37,307 nt of DNA from an uncultured Bacilli bacterium. Lineage in GTDB: Bacteria; Bacillota_I; Bacilli_A; RF39; UBA660. Below are positions 1 to 6,962 of the stretch, piece by piece. The notes below the pieces were generated by a model. That model saw only the letters and a list, made by a program, of their open reading frames with translations. It was not told where the DNA came from and searched no databases. Position 1 is the stretch's first letter, and each line of letters starts with the position of its first letter. Location of the stretch: the NCBI GenBank assembly GCA_949025205.1, contig CARMXJ010000012.1:1-37307 (forward strand). The letters run 5' to 3'. The position numbers and the translations under genes are program-made.

Positions 1-116
1 CCCATTTTAAAGGGCATTTATAACTTTACGTAAAATTTTTATGCGATTGCCTTAATTAAAAGGTGTTAAATCAAAAAAATTATGTTATTATAAGTTTAAA
101 TATGTAGGTGGTAATT

Positions 117-410
117 GTGTTAAAAACAAAATATGAAAGAATGACTAAAGAAGAAAAGCAAAAACTTGTTTTGGATTATAAGAAAACAGAAGCGGGTAAG
201 GCGATGTGCAATCGTTTATTACGTCTTAATGTGATTGGTGCTATGGGAATACTATATTCTGTTTTTCTTTTTATTAATGACTATAGTGATTTAAAATGGT
301 CTGATTATTTGCTTATTGTACCTTTATTTTTAATCTCTATTTTCTTTATTTATATGTCTTATCGACTTAGAAAAAAGGTATTAAATCAATTTGCTATTAA
401 GAAAAAATAA
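117..410 (+). CDS. Small two-helix membrane protein, unknown function
   Basis: The product has 97 residues. I chose the GTG at 117 because TAGGTGG (105-111) sits five bases upstream; an earlier in-frame GTG at 108 lies inside that ribosome binding site. The protein begins with a Lys/Glu-rich cytoplasmic stretch of about 40 residues (KTKYERMTKEEKQ), then has two hydrophobic segments, about residues 40-57 (VIGAMGILYSVFLF) and 66-86 (LLIVPLFLISIFFIY), and ends in a basic tail (RLRKKVL). No family is recognised. It stands alone as a monocistron with its own strong terminator. The reading frame is well supported by start signals and terminator; the function is unknown. Confidence 0.7.
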   Translation: MLKTKYERMTKEEKQKLVLDYKKTEAGKAMCNRLLRLNVIGAMGILYSVFLFINDYSDLKWSDYLLIVPLFLISIFFIYMSYRLRKKVLNQFAIKKK

Positions 411-416
411 AAGAAA

Positions 417-447
417 AAAAGCTTTGAATTTTGGTTCAAAGCTTTTT
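417..447 (+). terminator. Rho-independent terminator after the 97-residue membrane protein
   Basis: A 12-bp perfect stem (417-428 with 435-446, core GCTTTGAA/TTCAAAGC) with a six-base loop runs into a T run. It lies seven bases after the stop codon of the upstream gene. Confidence 0.85.
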
Positions 448-458
448 AAAAATCTTAA

Positions 459-549
459 TGGCGGAGCAGGAGAGATTTGAACTCTCGCGCCAGTTACCCG
501 ACCTATACCCTTAGCAGGGGCACCTCTTCAGCCTCTTGAGTACTGCTCC
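459..549 (-). tRNA. tRNA-Ser (anticodon GCU)
   Basis: The reverse strand reads GGAGCAG at its 5' end and CTGCTCC-G-CCA at its 3' end, giving a seven-base-pair acceptor stem, a discriminator G and an encoded CCA. The anticodon loop CTGCTAA gives anticodon GCT, which reads AGC/AGU serine codons. The T arm has GTTCAAATC. A long variable arm (around GGTCGGGTAACTGGC) and the 91-base length fit a class II serine tRNA. It has its own promoter on the reverse strand, with the -35 at 590-595. Confidence 0.95.
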
Positions 550-566
550 ATAAGACTTACGTTCTC

Positions 567-595
567 ATTTTATAATAAATATGCAAGATAGTCAA
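567..595 (-). promoter_or_regulatory. Promoter of tRNA-Ser
   Basis: On the reverse strand TTGACT (590-595) and TAAAAT (567-572) are separated by 17 bases and end about 17 bases before the mature tRNA 5' end. This is a good sigma-A type match. Confidence 0.65.
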
Positions 596-610
596 TCCTA
601 ATTTTTTGTC

Positions 611-639
611 AAAAAAAGCGAATAAGTTTCTTTATTCAC
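611..639 (-). terminator. Terminator of the yidD/lipoprotein operon
   Basis: On the reverse strand GTGAATAA (639-632) pairs with TTATTCGC (625-618), with one G-U pair, and is followed by seven T (617-611). The stem overlaps the stop codon of the lipoprotein gene. Confidence 0.75.
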
Positions 640-1495
640 CTAGTGTCGCTGTTTTTATATTTTCAATATAATTATTCATAATGGTTAAGTAAGTTTCATT
701 GTTGTTTTTTTCTTCTGTTGTTAGAGTTGTCATAGTGTTTACCGTTACTACTTTTGCATTACATTCTTTTTCTAAACTAGCAATAAGTTCTGATTTTTCT
801 TCTGTATCCTTAATGAATATAGTTGTATAATTTTTATTTTTTAAATTATTTTTAATGTTGTTTAAATTATTGGAAGTTGTATTTTCTTTTTCTTCTAAAG
901 AAATTACGTTAAATCCATAACTTTTTAAATATTTGAACATATTTGAAGAAGCAAGTATAGTTTCTTTATTATTGGCTTTAGCATTGTTTGCAATATTCCT
1001 TAATTCAGCATCCATAATGGATAAGGTTTCTGCAAGTTTTTTATATTTTGTTTCGATTTCTTCTTGCATATATTTGCTGTTTGTAAATTCTTTTAAGTTA
1101 TCTTTTATTGTGGTTGCCATTTTTAAATAATAATTGGGAGATAGCCATAATTCTTCAATCCCATTTTCAAATTTTATTCCAACGTCAATTAAATATAAAT
1201 CTTGATTGTTGTTAAGTAATTTTTTTGCTATTTCTATTTCGTTTGATAAACGATTAAAAATAAAAATATTATTTTTACTGTACTCTTTAATTCTTTTTTC
1301 TGTCAAATTATAATTAGTTACATCAGCACCATCTGGAAAGACACTTGTAATAGTTCCTTCATTGTAAATTTGTTCTGTAATATAACTAAGGGGGTAAACT
1401 GTTGTTAATATATTAAGATTATCTGTTTTTGTATCGCAAGCGGTTGTAGTAAGTAATATGCAGCCTAGTATCATTAGTATCTTTAATTTTTTCAT
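632..1495 (-). CDS. TroA/ZnuA-type substrate-binding lipoprotein lacking the usual metal ligands
   Basis: The product has 287 residues. The start is the ATG at 1495, which overlaps the yidD stop as ATGA; it gives a clean lipoprotein signal (MKKLKILMILGCILL, Cys20). The fold follows the cluster 9 metal-binding family: TTVYPLSYITEQI near the mature N-terminus, FPDGADVTNYNLTEKRI, ELWLSPNYYLKMATTI, a long Lys/Glu helix, then FKYLKSYGFNVISLEE and a C-terminal half with NAKVVTVNTMT. In characterised members the metal is held by three His and an acid, in P-H-x-Y/E, D-P-H-x-W and a third motif before the second lobe. Here those places read VTNY, EELW and ASSN, so no ligand His is seen. It may have a different ligand or a non-transport role. 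No permease or ATPase gene is adjacent. Confidence 0.7.
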   Translation of the reverse strand: MKKLKILMILGCILLTTTACDTKTDNLNILTTVYPLSYITEQIYNEGTITSVFPDGADVTNYNLTEKRIKEYSKNNIFIFNRLSNEIEIAKKLLNNNQDLYLIDVGIKFENGIEELWLSPNYYLKMATTIKDNLKEFTNSKYMQEEIETKYKKLAETLSIMDAELRNIANNAKANNKETILASSNMFKYLKSYGFNVISLEEKENTTSNNLNNIKNNLKNKNYTTIFIKDTEEKSELIASLEKECNAKVVTVNTMTTLTTEEKNNNETYLTIMNNYIENIKTATLGE

Positions 1496-1716
1496 TCTTT
1501 TTCTCCTTTTTGTGGGACAGGGTCGTAGCCAAACTCTCCATTTGGATGGCACTTTTTTAATCTTTTTAATCCCAATTTTATTCCTTTTTTTATTCCAAAG
1601 TTATCAATTGCTTCAATCATATATTCACTACAAGTAGGAGTAAATCGACATAACTTATGTGAAGCAAAAGGTATGATTTGGTAGCATCTGATTATGAAAA
1701 TAAGGATATTTTTCAT
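1492..1716 (-). CDS. yidD: YidD, membrane protein insertion efficiency factor
   Basis: The product has 74 residues, the family's usual length. The hallmark is CRFTPTCSEYMIEAI (around residues 23-37), followed by GIKLGLKRLKKCHPNGEFGYDPVP, the conserved C-terminal block including Cys-His-Pro and the G-x-D-P-V motif. YidD is an amphipathic peripheral membrane protein that helps YidC and Sec insert and process inner-membrane proteins. In many bacteria the gene lies with rnpA and yidC near the origin; here it is instead the first gene of a two-gene operon with a lipoprotein (four-base ATGA overlap). Start ATG at 1716, with a modest ribosome binding site (GGTGA) upstream. Confidence 0.95.
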   Translation of the reverse strand: MKNILIFIIRCYQIIPFASHKLCRFTPTCSEYMIEAIDNFGIKKGIKLGLKRLKKCHPNGEFGYDPVPQKGEKE

Positions 1717-1786
1717 ATTTTAGAATCACCGACTTCATTTTACTACACATTTTATTTAATGTAAAATAGGATTTTAAAAAAAAACG

Positions 1787-1795
1787 TGTTATAAT
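1787..1795 (+). promoter_or_regulatory. Extended -10 promoter for rnc-smc
   Basis: TG-T-TATAAT lies 26 bases before the rnc start. No good -35 is visible at 17 bases upstream, as is common with extended -10 promoters. It sits in the divergent gap with yidD. Confidence 0.55.
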
Positions 1796-1820
1796 GTTTA
1801 AGAAACTTGGGAGGATGCTT

Positions 1821-2471
1821 ATGAAAGAAAAGTTAAAAGAATATGGAATTAATATACAAAATGAATCCCTTTTAAGAACAGCTCTTACGCATAGCTCTTA
1901 TTCAAATGAGCATGATACAAAAAACTATGAACGATTGGAATTTTTAGGAGATGCTGTCTTAGAACTTGTTACTAGTGAATACTTTTTTCTAAATACAAAT
2001 TATAATGAAGGAAAAATGAGTAAAGTTCGGGCAAGTTATGTGTGCGAAGAGGCTTTGTACGAATATGCAAAAGATATTTCTCTACCTAAGTATATCCTTG
2101 TTGGACATGGGCAAGAAAAAGATGTAAATAGTACTATCATTGCAGATGTATTTGAAAGTGTTCTTGCCGTTATTTATTTAGAAAATGGTCTTGCTGTTGC
2201 TAAGAAGTTTATTTTAGATTTGATTCTTCCTTATATCGAAAAAAATGTCCAATTTATGTACGATTATAAGTCACTTTTGCAAGAAATGGTGCAAACAGAT
2301 AAAAAAAGTTTAGAATATGTTTTGGTTTCTGAAACAGGACCTGCCCATAAAAGAGAGTTTACGGTTGAGGTTCAAATCGATAATTTGGTTTACGGAAAAG
2401 GAATAGGTAGCAGTAAAAAGGAAGCAGAACAAAAAGCTGCCAAAGATGCTTACCAAAAAAGTTCAAAGTAG
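1821..2471 (+). CDS. rnc: Ribonuclease III
   Basis: The product has 216 residues. The ATG at 1821 is used because GGGAGG (1809-1814) is six bases upstream; the ATG at 1815 abuts that site. The N-terminal nuclease domain carries the signature NYERLEFLGDAVLEL (about residues 35-49), with catalytic Glu and Asp, and a second acidic cluster DVFESVLAVIYLENG. The C-terminal double-stranded RNA-binding domain has DYKSLLQEMVQ and ends GIGSSKKEAEQKAAKDA. RNase III cuts double-stranded RNA in rRNA precursors and mRNA duplexes. The gene is followed 13 bases later by smc, the rnc-smc order of Bacillus; ftsY, the usual third member, is absent here. Confidence 0.97.
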   Translation: MKEKLKEYGINIQNESLLRTALTHSSYSNEHDTKNYERLEFLGDAVLELVTSEYFFLNTNYNEGKMSKVRASYVCEEALYEYAKDISLPKYILVGHGQEKDVNSTIIADVFESVLAVIYLENGLAVAKKFILDLILPYIEKNVQFMYDYKSLLQEMVQTDKKSLEYVLVSETGPAHKREFTVEVQIDNLVYGKGIGSSKKEAEQKAAKDAYQKSSK

Positions 2472-2484
2472 GGAATGATTTTTT

Positions 2485-5427
2485 ATGTATTTAAAAAGTA
2501 TTAAAGCAAATGGATTTAAGTCGTTTGCAGATAAAACGAATATTTTGCTTGATGATAATATTACTTGTGTTGTAGGTCCAAACGGAAGTGGGAAATCTAA
2601 TATCGTAGATGCGGTTCGTTGGGTTTTAGGAGAACAATCTGTTAAATCTTTACGGGGTACAAATGCGATGAGTGATGTTATTTTTGCTGGGTCTAAATCG
2701 CGAAGTGGTGCAACACGAGCAGAAGTAGCCTTGGTGTTTGACAATAGCGATAAGTATTTAAAAAGTGATTTTTCAGAAATTGAAGTAAAGCGGGTTTTAT
2801 ATCGTAGTGGTGAAAGTGAATATTTTATTAATGGAGCTAGAGTTCGTTTAAAAGACATTACGGATTTGTTTTTGGATACAGGTGCTGGAAATGATTCGTT
2901 TAACATCATTAGCCAAGGGAGCATTGAATCGGTCGTGAATAGCAAACCGATTGAAAGAAGGGTTATTTTTGAAGAAGCCGCTGGTGTTTTAAAGTATAAA
3001 AAGCGGAAAGAAGAGAGTTTGAAGAAGCTAGAAAAAACAAAAGAAAATGTTGAAAAAGTCAATTTGATTATTGAAGAGTTAAAGGTGAATTTAGAGCCTT
3101 TAAAAGTCCAAAGCGAAAATGCCAAGAAATATTTGGATTTAAAAGAAGAACTGAAAAATATTGAAATTGCTACGATTACAGAAGAAATTACAGGTATTAA
3201 TGAAAATTATCAAAAGTTGAAAGCAGAAATTGAGGAGCTTAACAAGGTAATAATGGAAGAAGATGCTTCTTCTAGTGATGATGCTTCTAATTTGGAAACT
3301 TTAAAATTAAAAAGTATACGTTTGGATGAAGCGATTAACGACACAAATAAAAAGTTACTCGATATGACTCGTAAGTTTGTGAATTTACAAAACGAGAAAA
3401 TGATGTATACGGAGCGAAAAAAGTTTTCAGGAGATACGAAAAATGTGGAGAATAATATCGTTTCTTTAAAAGAAGAAATTTTAGAATATGATAAGTCCAT
3501 TAATGTTTTGGATAACGAAATATCTAACTTAAGAGAAAATTTGAAAAAGTTAGAGCATGATTTGGCAGATGTAAATGAAGAGGTGAGTTTTTCTAAAATT
3601 AAGAGAAGTTCTTTAAATAGTAAGTTGCAAAATAATTTACGAGAGTTATTTTCTTTAAAAAGCAAAGCGGATATTTTAGAACAAAATCTTTTAAATGATA
3701 CAAAAATGCCAGTAGCTGTTAAAAATGTTTTAAATAATGTACGCCTTAAAGGAATTTATAATACGATTGGAAAACTAATCCGTATTCCGGATGATTATGT
3801 GACAGCGATTGATGTCATTTTGGGTGCTAGTAGTCATTTTATTGTTGTGGAAAATGAAAATTCAGCAAAAGATGCTATTTCCTTTTTAAAAGAAAATAGG
3901 TTAGGAAGAGCTACTTTTTTCCCATTAAATGTTATAAAGGCGAGAAGTGTTTATGAGGATGCAAAAAAAATAGCGGAGCAAGAAGAGGGCTTTATTGGAA
4001 TTGCTTCTGATTTAGTAGAATATGATGCTAAATTTTCTTCTGTTATCGAAAATCAGCTAGGGAATGTTTTGGTGGTAAAAGATATTGATGTGTTAAATAC
4101 GTTAGGCAAAAAGTTAGATTATAAGTATAGAATTGTTAGTTTAGATGGGGAAGTCATGCATGCTGGAGGTTCTTTGACAGGTGGTATGCAAAAAAATGAC
4201 AATAGTCTATTAAAAGATAAAATGAATTTGGAAACAACTAAAAAACAAATTGTTTTATTAGAAGAAGAGAAAATCAAATTAGAAAAAGAATTGGAAGACT
4301 TTGAAACTGGTTTAAATGCTCTTGCTGTAAAGGAAGAAGATTTGAATCGTAAAACGATTAATAGAAGAGAAAGTTTAAATGACAAACTAACAATTTTAGA
4401 AGCAAAAAAACAAAAGCAACAAGAAATAAGTAAGGAATTAGAAGGTTCAGAAGCTTTAAAAGATGGAAGTGTGGATGCCAAATTAATGGCTTTACTTGAA
4501 GAAGTGAATGAAGCAGAAACCCAAAAAAATATTATAGAAGCGAACTTAAATCAATTAAAAGAAGAGAAAAGTAGTCTTGTTAGTGAAATTGATGCATTAG
4601 AGAAAAAGTATCGGGAAGCCAATAGCAATTATAATCGTTTGCAAACGGATTTAAAAAATAAAGAAGTCTTAATTGGAAAAATGGATATAAGACTTGATAA
4701 TTTACTTTTAACTTTGAATGAAAATTATAATTTAACTTATGAAAATGCAAAATTAACGTATGTTTTGGAAATGGAAGAGAGTGTTGCTAAAGTAAAAGTG
4801 GCCAGTTTAAAAAATGAAATTCATAAGTTGGGAGAAGTCAATGTTTTTGCTATTGAAGAATATGAAAGAGTTAGTACACGGTATGAATTTTTAAATCACC
4901 AAAAGGAAGATTTGGAAGCTGCTAGTGCTAATTTAATTAATATTATTGAAGAGATGGATACGATTATGATTGATAAGTTTAAAACGACTTTTACAGCCAT
5001 AAGTGAAGAGTTTGGAAAGGTTTTCATGAAATTATTTAAAGGCGGGAATGGAAAACTTTTACTTACGGACCCAGATAATATTTTAGAGACTGGAATTGAA
5101 ATTGTGGCAGAACCTCCAGGAAAGAAGTTGAATTCGATTGGGCTTTTAAGTGGAGGAGAAAAAACGTTAACCGCGATCTCTTTGTTGTTTTCGGTTTTAA
5201 ATGTAAAAACGGTACCATTTTGTATTTTGGATGAAGTAGAAGCAGCACTAGATGAAGCAAATGTTGATGCGTTTGGAAAATACTTACAAGAGTATAAGAA
5301 AAATAGTCAATTTATATTGATTACCCATAAAAAACGAACTATGGAATATGCAGATACTTTGTATGGAATTACGATGCAAGAATCTGGTGTTAGTAAGATT
5401 GTTAGTGTAAAACTTGAAAATATGTAG
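2485..5427 (+). CDS. smc: Chromosome partition protein SMC with short arms
   Basis: The product has 980 residues, about 200 fewer than the usual bacterial SMC. The N-terminal ATPase half has Walker A GPNGSGKSN (about residues 32-40) and the R-loop/Q-loop region; the hinge runs from about residue 411 (LKGIYNTIGKLI) to 562 (GEVMHAGGSLTGG). The C-terminal half has the ABC signature LLSGGEKTL, Walker B FCILDEVEAALDEAN and the switch His in FILITHKKRTMEYAD. Between them lie two coiled-coil arms of roughly 240 and 225 residues, compared with over 300 in B. subtilis. SMC with ScpA and ScpB extrudes and organises chromosomal loops. All catalytic motifs are intact, so the missing length is in the arms. 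Co-transcribed with rnc. Confidence 0.97.
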   Translation: MYLKSIKANGFKSFADKTNILLDDNITCVVGPNGSGKSNIVDAVRWVLGEQSVKSLRGTNAMSDVIFAGSKSRSGATRAEVALVFDNSDKYLKSDFSEIEVKRVLYRSGESEYFINGARVRLKDITDLFLDTGAGNDSFNIISQGSIESVVNSKPIERRVIFEEAAGVLKYKKRKEESLKKLEKTKENVEKVNLIIEELKVNLEPLKVQSENAKKYLDLKEELKNIEIATITEEITGINENYQKLKAEIEELNKVIMEEDASSSDDASNLETLKLKSIRLDEAINDTNKKLLDMTRKFVNLQNEKMMYTERKKFSGDTKNVENNIVSLKEEILEYDKSINVLDNEISNLRENLKKLEHDLADVNEEVSFSKIKRSSLNSKLQNNLRELFSLKSKADILEQNLLNDTKMPVAVKNVLNNVRLKGIYNTIGKLIRIPDDYVTAIDVILGASSHFIVVENENSAKDAISFLKENRLGRATFFPLNVIKARSVYEDAKKIAEQEEGFIGIASDLVEYDAKFSSVIENQLGNVLVVKDIDVLNTLGKKLDYKYRIVSLDGEVMHAGGSLTGGMQKNDNSLLKDKMNLETTKKQIVLLEEEKIKLEKELEDFETGLNALAVKEEDLNRKTINRRESLNDKLTILEAKKQKQQEISKELEGSEALKDGSVDAKLMALLEEVNEAETQKNIIEANLNQLKEEKSSLVSEIDALEKKYREANSNYNRLQTDLKNKEVLIGKMDIRLDNLLLTLNENYNLTYENAKLTYVLEMEESVAKVKVASLKNEIHKLGEVNVFAIEEYERVSTRYEFLNHQKEDLEAASANLINIIEEMDTIMIDKFKTTFTAISEEFGKVFMKLFKGGNGKLLLTDPDNILETGIEIVAEPPGKKLNSIGLLSGGEKTLTAISLLFSVLNVKTVPFCILDEVEAALDEANVDAFGKYLQEYKKNSQFILITHKKRTMEYADTLYGITMQESGVSKIVSVKLENM

Positions 5428-5440
5428 TAAATATGTTAAG

Positions 5441-5469
5441 ATACCTTCAATTTAAGGGAGGTATTTTTA
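5441..5469 (+). promoter_or_regulatory. Hairpin with T run that buries the next gene's ribosome binding site
   Basis: ATACCTTC (5441-5448) pairs with GGAGGTAT (5457-5464, with a G-U pair) and is followed by TTTTT. It lies 13 bases after the smc stop and looks like a terminator, but its 3' arm contains the GGGAGG that serves the gene starting at 5470. It could therefore end smc transcripts, damp translation of the next gene, or both. Confidence 0.5.
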
Positions 5470-5742
5470 ATGTTTATAGATAAAAACTCAATAAAGAAAG
5501 ATATGGTTGATTTTGTAAATGATAATAAATTAATAAGAGGAGAGTATTCATTTAATGATGCTATGACTTATGCTGCTTTAGTAGAGTCTAGAATTCAAAA
5601 TAATTTTGTATTGCTTAATAATCCTACATTATGTTCAAGGTATGGCATCAACCCTGAAGACTTATATGCTGAACTAGATTCTTTAATGGAAATTCGCCAA
5701 AAAATATCTTTTTGTGGTCGAGATAATAAAAAAATGAGATAG
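5470..5742 (+). CDS. Hypothetical 90-residue protein downstream of smc
   Basis: The product is a soluble, mostly helical-looking protein of 90 residues with no signal peptide or membrane segment. Visible stretches are KKDMVDFVNDNKLIRGEYSF and YGINPEDLYAELDSLMEIRQ, ending in a basic tail (GRDNKKMR). Two Cys are present but no metal motif. The start has GGGAGG at 5456-5461, within a hairpin that could restrict its translation. No family is recognised. It is the last gene before a terminator at 5787. Confidence 0.6.
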   Translation: MFIDKNSIKKDMVDFVNDNKLIRGEYSFNDAMTYAALVESRIQNNFVLLNNPTLCSRYGINPEDLYAELDSLMEIRQKISFCGRDNKKMR

Positions 5743-5786
5743 TTTATAAATAAAAAAATTAAATTTTTACTAATTTTGTTAAAAGT

Positions 5787-5820
5787 AAGTTCAATTTTCT
5801 AAATTGGGCTTTTCTTTTTT
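5787..5820 (+). terminator. Rho-independent terminator
   Basis: An 11-bp stem (5787-5797 with 5801-5811, two or three G-U pairs) and a three-base loop are followed by a T-rich run (TTCTTTTTT). It ends the 90-residue gene's transcript. Confidence 0.7.
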
Positions 5821-5904
5821 CCTGTTACTTGATTGTTATAGTCATTCTTTTAATATTATTAAGCTAAATGAATGAATTCAGATGCATTTGATTGAAAAAA
5901 AGTT

Positions 5905-5924
5905 AAAAAAAGACGCCATCTTTT
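5905..5924 (-). terminator. Probable terminator of def
   Basis: On the reverse strand AAAAGA-TGGCG-TCTTTT is followed by further T. The stem is short (6 bp) and lies about 80 bases after the def stop. Nothing else was found in 5743-6004. Confidence 0.45.
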
Positions 5925-6004
5925 AAAACGGTGCAAAGTATGTATGCAAGTACTAATTATGTCCGGCTAAAGTTAATATACATTTTTATAAAAATAAAGT
6001 TCTT

Positions 6005-6556
6005 TTATATTTCTCTCATTTTATTTGCGTTTTTGTATGGATTTTTAGGGTCAATTTTATCGATAAATAAAATTCCGTTTAAATGGTCAATTTCGTGTTG
6101 GAATGCAACGGATAAATCTTCTCTTACCCGAATTGTAAATGGTTTTCCTTCTATATCGTAAGCTTCTACAGTAATTCTTGCATTTCTAGGTACAATTCCT
6201 TCTGTTTCTCTATTTATGCTTAAACATCCTTCGCCTTCTCCAACAAAGATTAATTCTTCACTCATACTGGTGATTTTAGGATTAATGATTACGTAGTTTT
6301 CAAATTTTCCTTCTTCTGTTTCATCTACCACTACAAATATTCGTTTGGCAATTCCGATTTGAATATAGGAAAGACCCATTCCAGCTCGTAAGTCATATTT
6401 CTCTCGAAATTCATCTATTTGGCTCATTTTTAAATAGTCTAGCATATCTTGGATATTTCTTTTATCTTTTTCTTGCAAGGGAAAAGTAACTTCTTCGCTC
6501 ACAAGTCTCAATCTTTTGTCTTTTTCATCTAAAATTGTTAAATTTGGTAATTTCAT
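6005..6556 (-). CDS. def: Peptide deformylase
   Basis: The product has 183 residues, typical for the Gram-positive (type 2) enzyme. It removes the formyl group from the initiator Met of nascent proteins. The three family motifs are present: motif 1 as GMGLSYIQIG (usual form GxGLAAxQIG, Gln kept, Ala-Ala replaced by Ser-Tyr), motif 2 EGCLS, and motif 3 HEIDHLNG, giving the Cys plus two His metal site and the catalytic Glu. The insertion after motif 1 (VVVDETEEGKFENY) fits the type 2 group. Transcribed alone on the reverse strand, with AGTGAG before the ATG at 6556. Confidence 0.96.
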   Translation of the reverse strand: MKLPNLTILDEKDKRLRLVSEEVTFPLQEKDKRNIQDMLDYLKMSQIDEFREKYDLRAGMGLSYIQIGIAKRIFVVVDETEEGKFENYVIINPKITSMSEELIFVGEGEGCLSINRETEGIVPRNARITVEAYDIEGKPFTIRVREDLSVAFQHEIDHLNGILFIDKIDPKNPYKNANKMREI

Positions 6557-6593
6557 AAAATACTCACTTTCGTGTTTATGGTATCATAAAACC

Positions 6594-6618
6594 CAAAAAA
6601 AAGGAAGCTAAACTTCCT
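6594..6618 (-). terminator. Terminator of the YjcZ-like gene
   Basis: On the reverse strand AGGAAG-TTTAG-CTTCCT is followed by a run of seven or more T. The hairpin begins in the stop codon region of the gene. Confidence 0.8.
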
Positions 6619-6817
6619 AGTTGTTATAATTGTTATTGCCCCAGTTCCATCCAGCACCAATGATGATGATAAGAAGGATAAATAGGACAATCCAAATTGC
6701 TCCGCCTATACCGTAACCTGAAGTGTATCCAGCATATCCAGTATTTGCACAACAAGGAGCGGCATATCCGCCACCATAACCTGCGTTATAGTAGCCATTA
6801 TTTCCGTAATAATACAT
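6617..6817 (-). CDS. YjcZ-like Gly/Tyr-rich small membrane protein
   Basis: The product has 66 residues. The first 38 are a low-complexity Tyr/Gly/Asn stretch (MYYYGNNGYYNAGYGGGY, then CCANTGYAGY); a single hydrophobic segment follows (GGAIWIVLFILLIIIIGAGW) and the tail is Asn-rich (NWGNNNYNN). This architecture matches the YjcZ family of short Gly/Tyr-rich peptides in Bacillus, where members are linked to spores, although members also occur in non-sporulating Bacillota. A strong ribosome binding site (GGAGGTATAAT before the ATG) and its own terminator show a discrete gene. Function is unknown. Confidence 0.75.
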   Translation of the reverse strand: MYYYGNNGYYNAGYGGGYAAPCCANTGYAGYTSGYGIGGAIWIVLFILLIIIIGAGWNWGNNNYNN

Positions 6818-6932
6818 ATATTATACCTCCTTTATGTATCTACTATAGTTTATTAGTTTGACAAATATTTGCTACTTAAAATGCCTAAAATTTAAAATTT
6901 TTTCTTGTTGTTGTTTCTAATATTCATTTTTA

Positions 6933-6941
6933 TGGTATGAT
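6933..6941 (+). promoter_or_regulatory. Extended -10 promoter of the ftsW-like gene
   Basis: TG-G-TATGAT lies 21 bases before the start codon at 6963. TTGTTT at 6911 is a possible -35, with a long 19-base spacer. Confidence 0.45.
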
Positions 6942-6962
6942 GATTATAGATAGGGTGATACG

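Noticed and set aside
2463..4481. Long reverse-strand frames opposite smc
   Set aside because: They are rich in Ser/Phe/Leu, as expected from the complement of Lys/Glu coiled-coil codons, have no ribosome binding sites, and lie opposite a clear gene.
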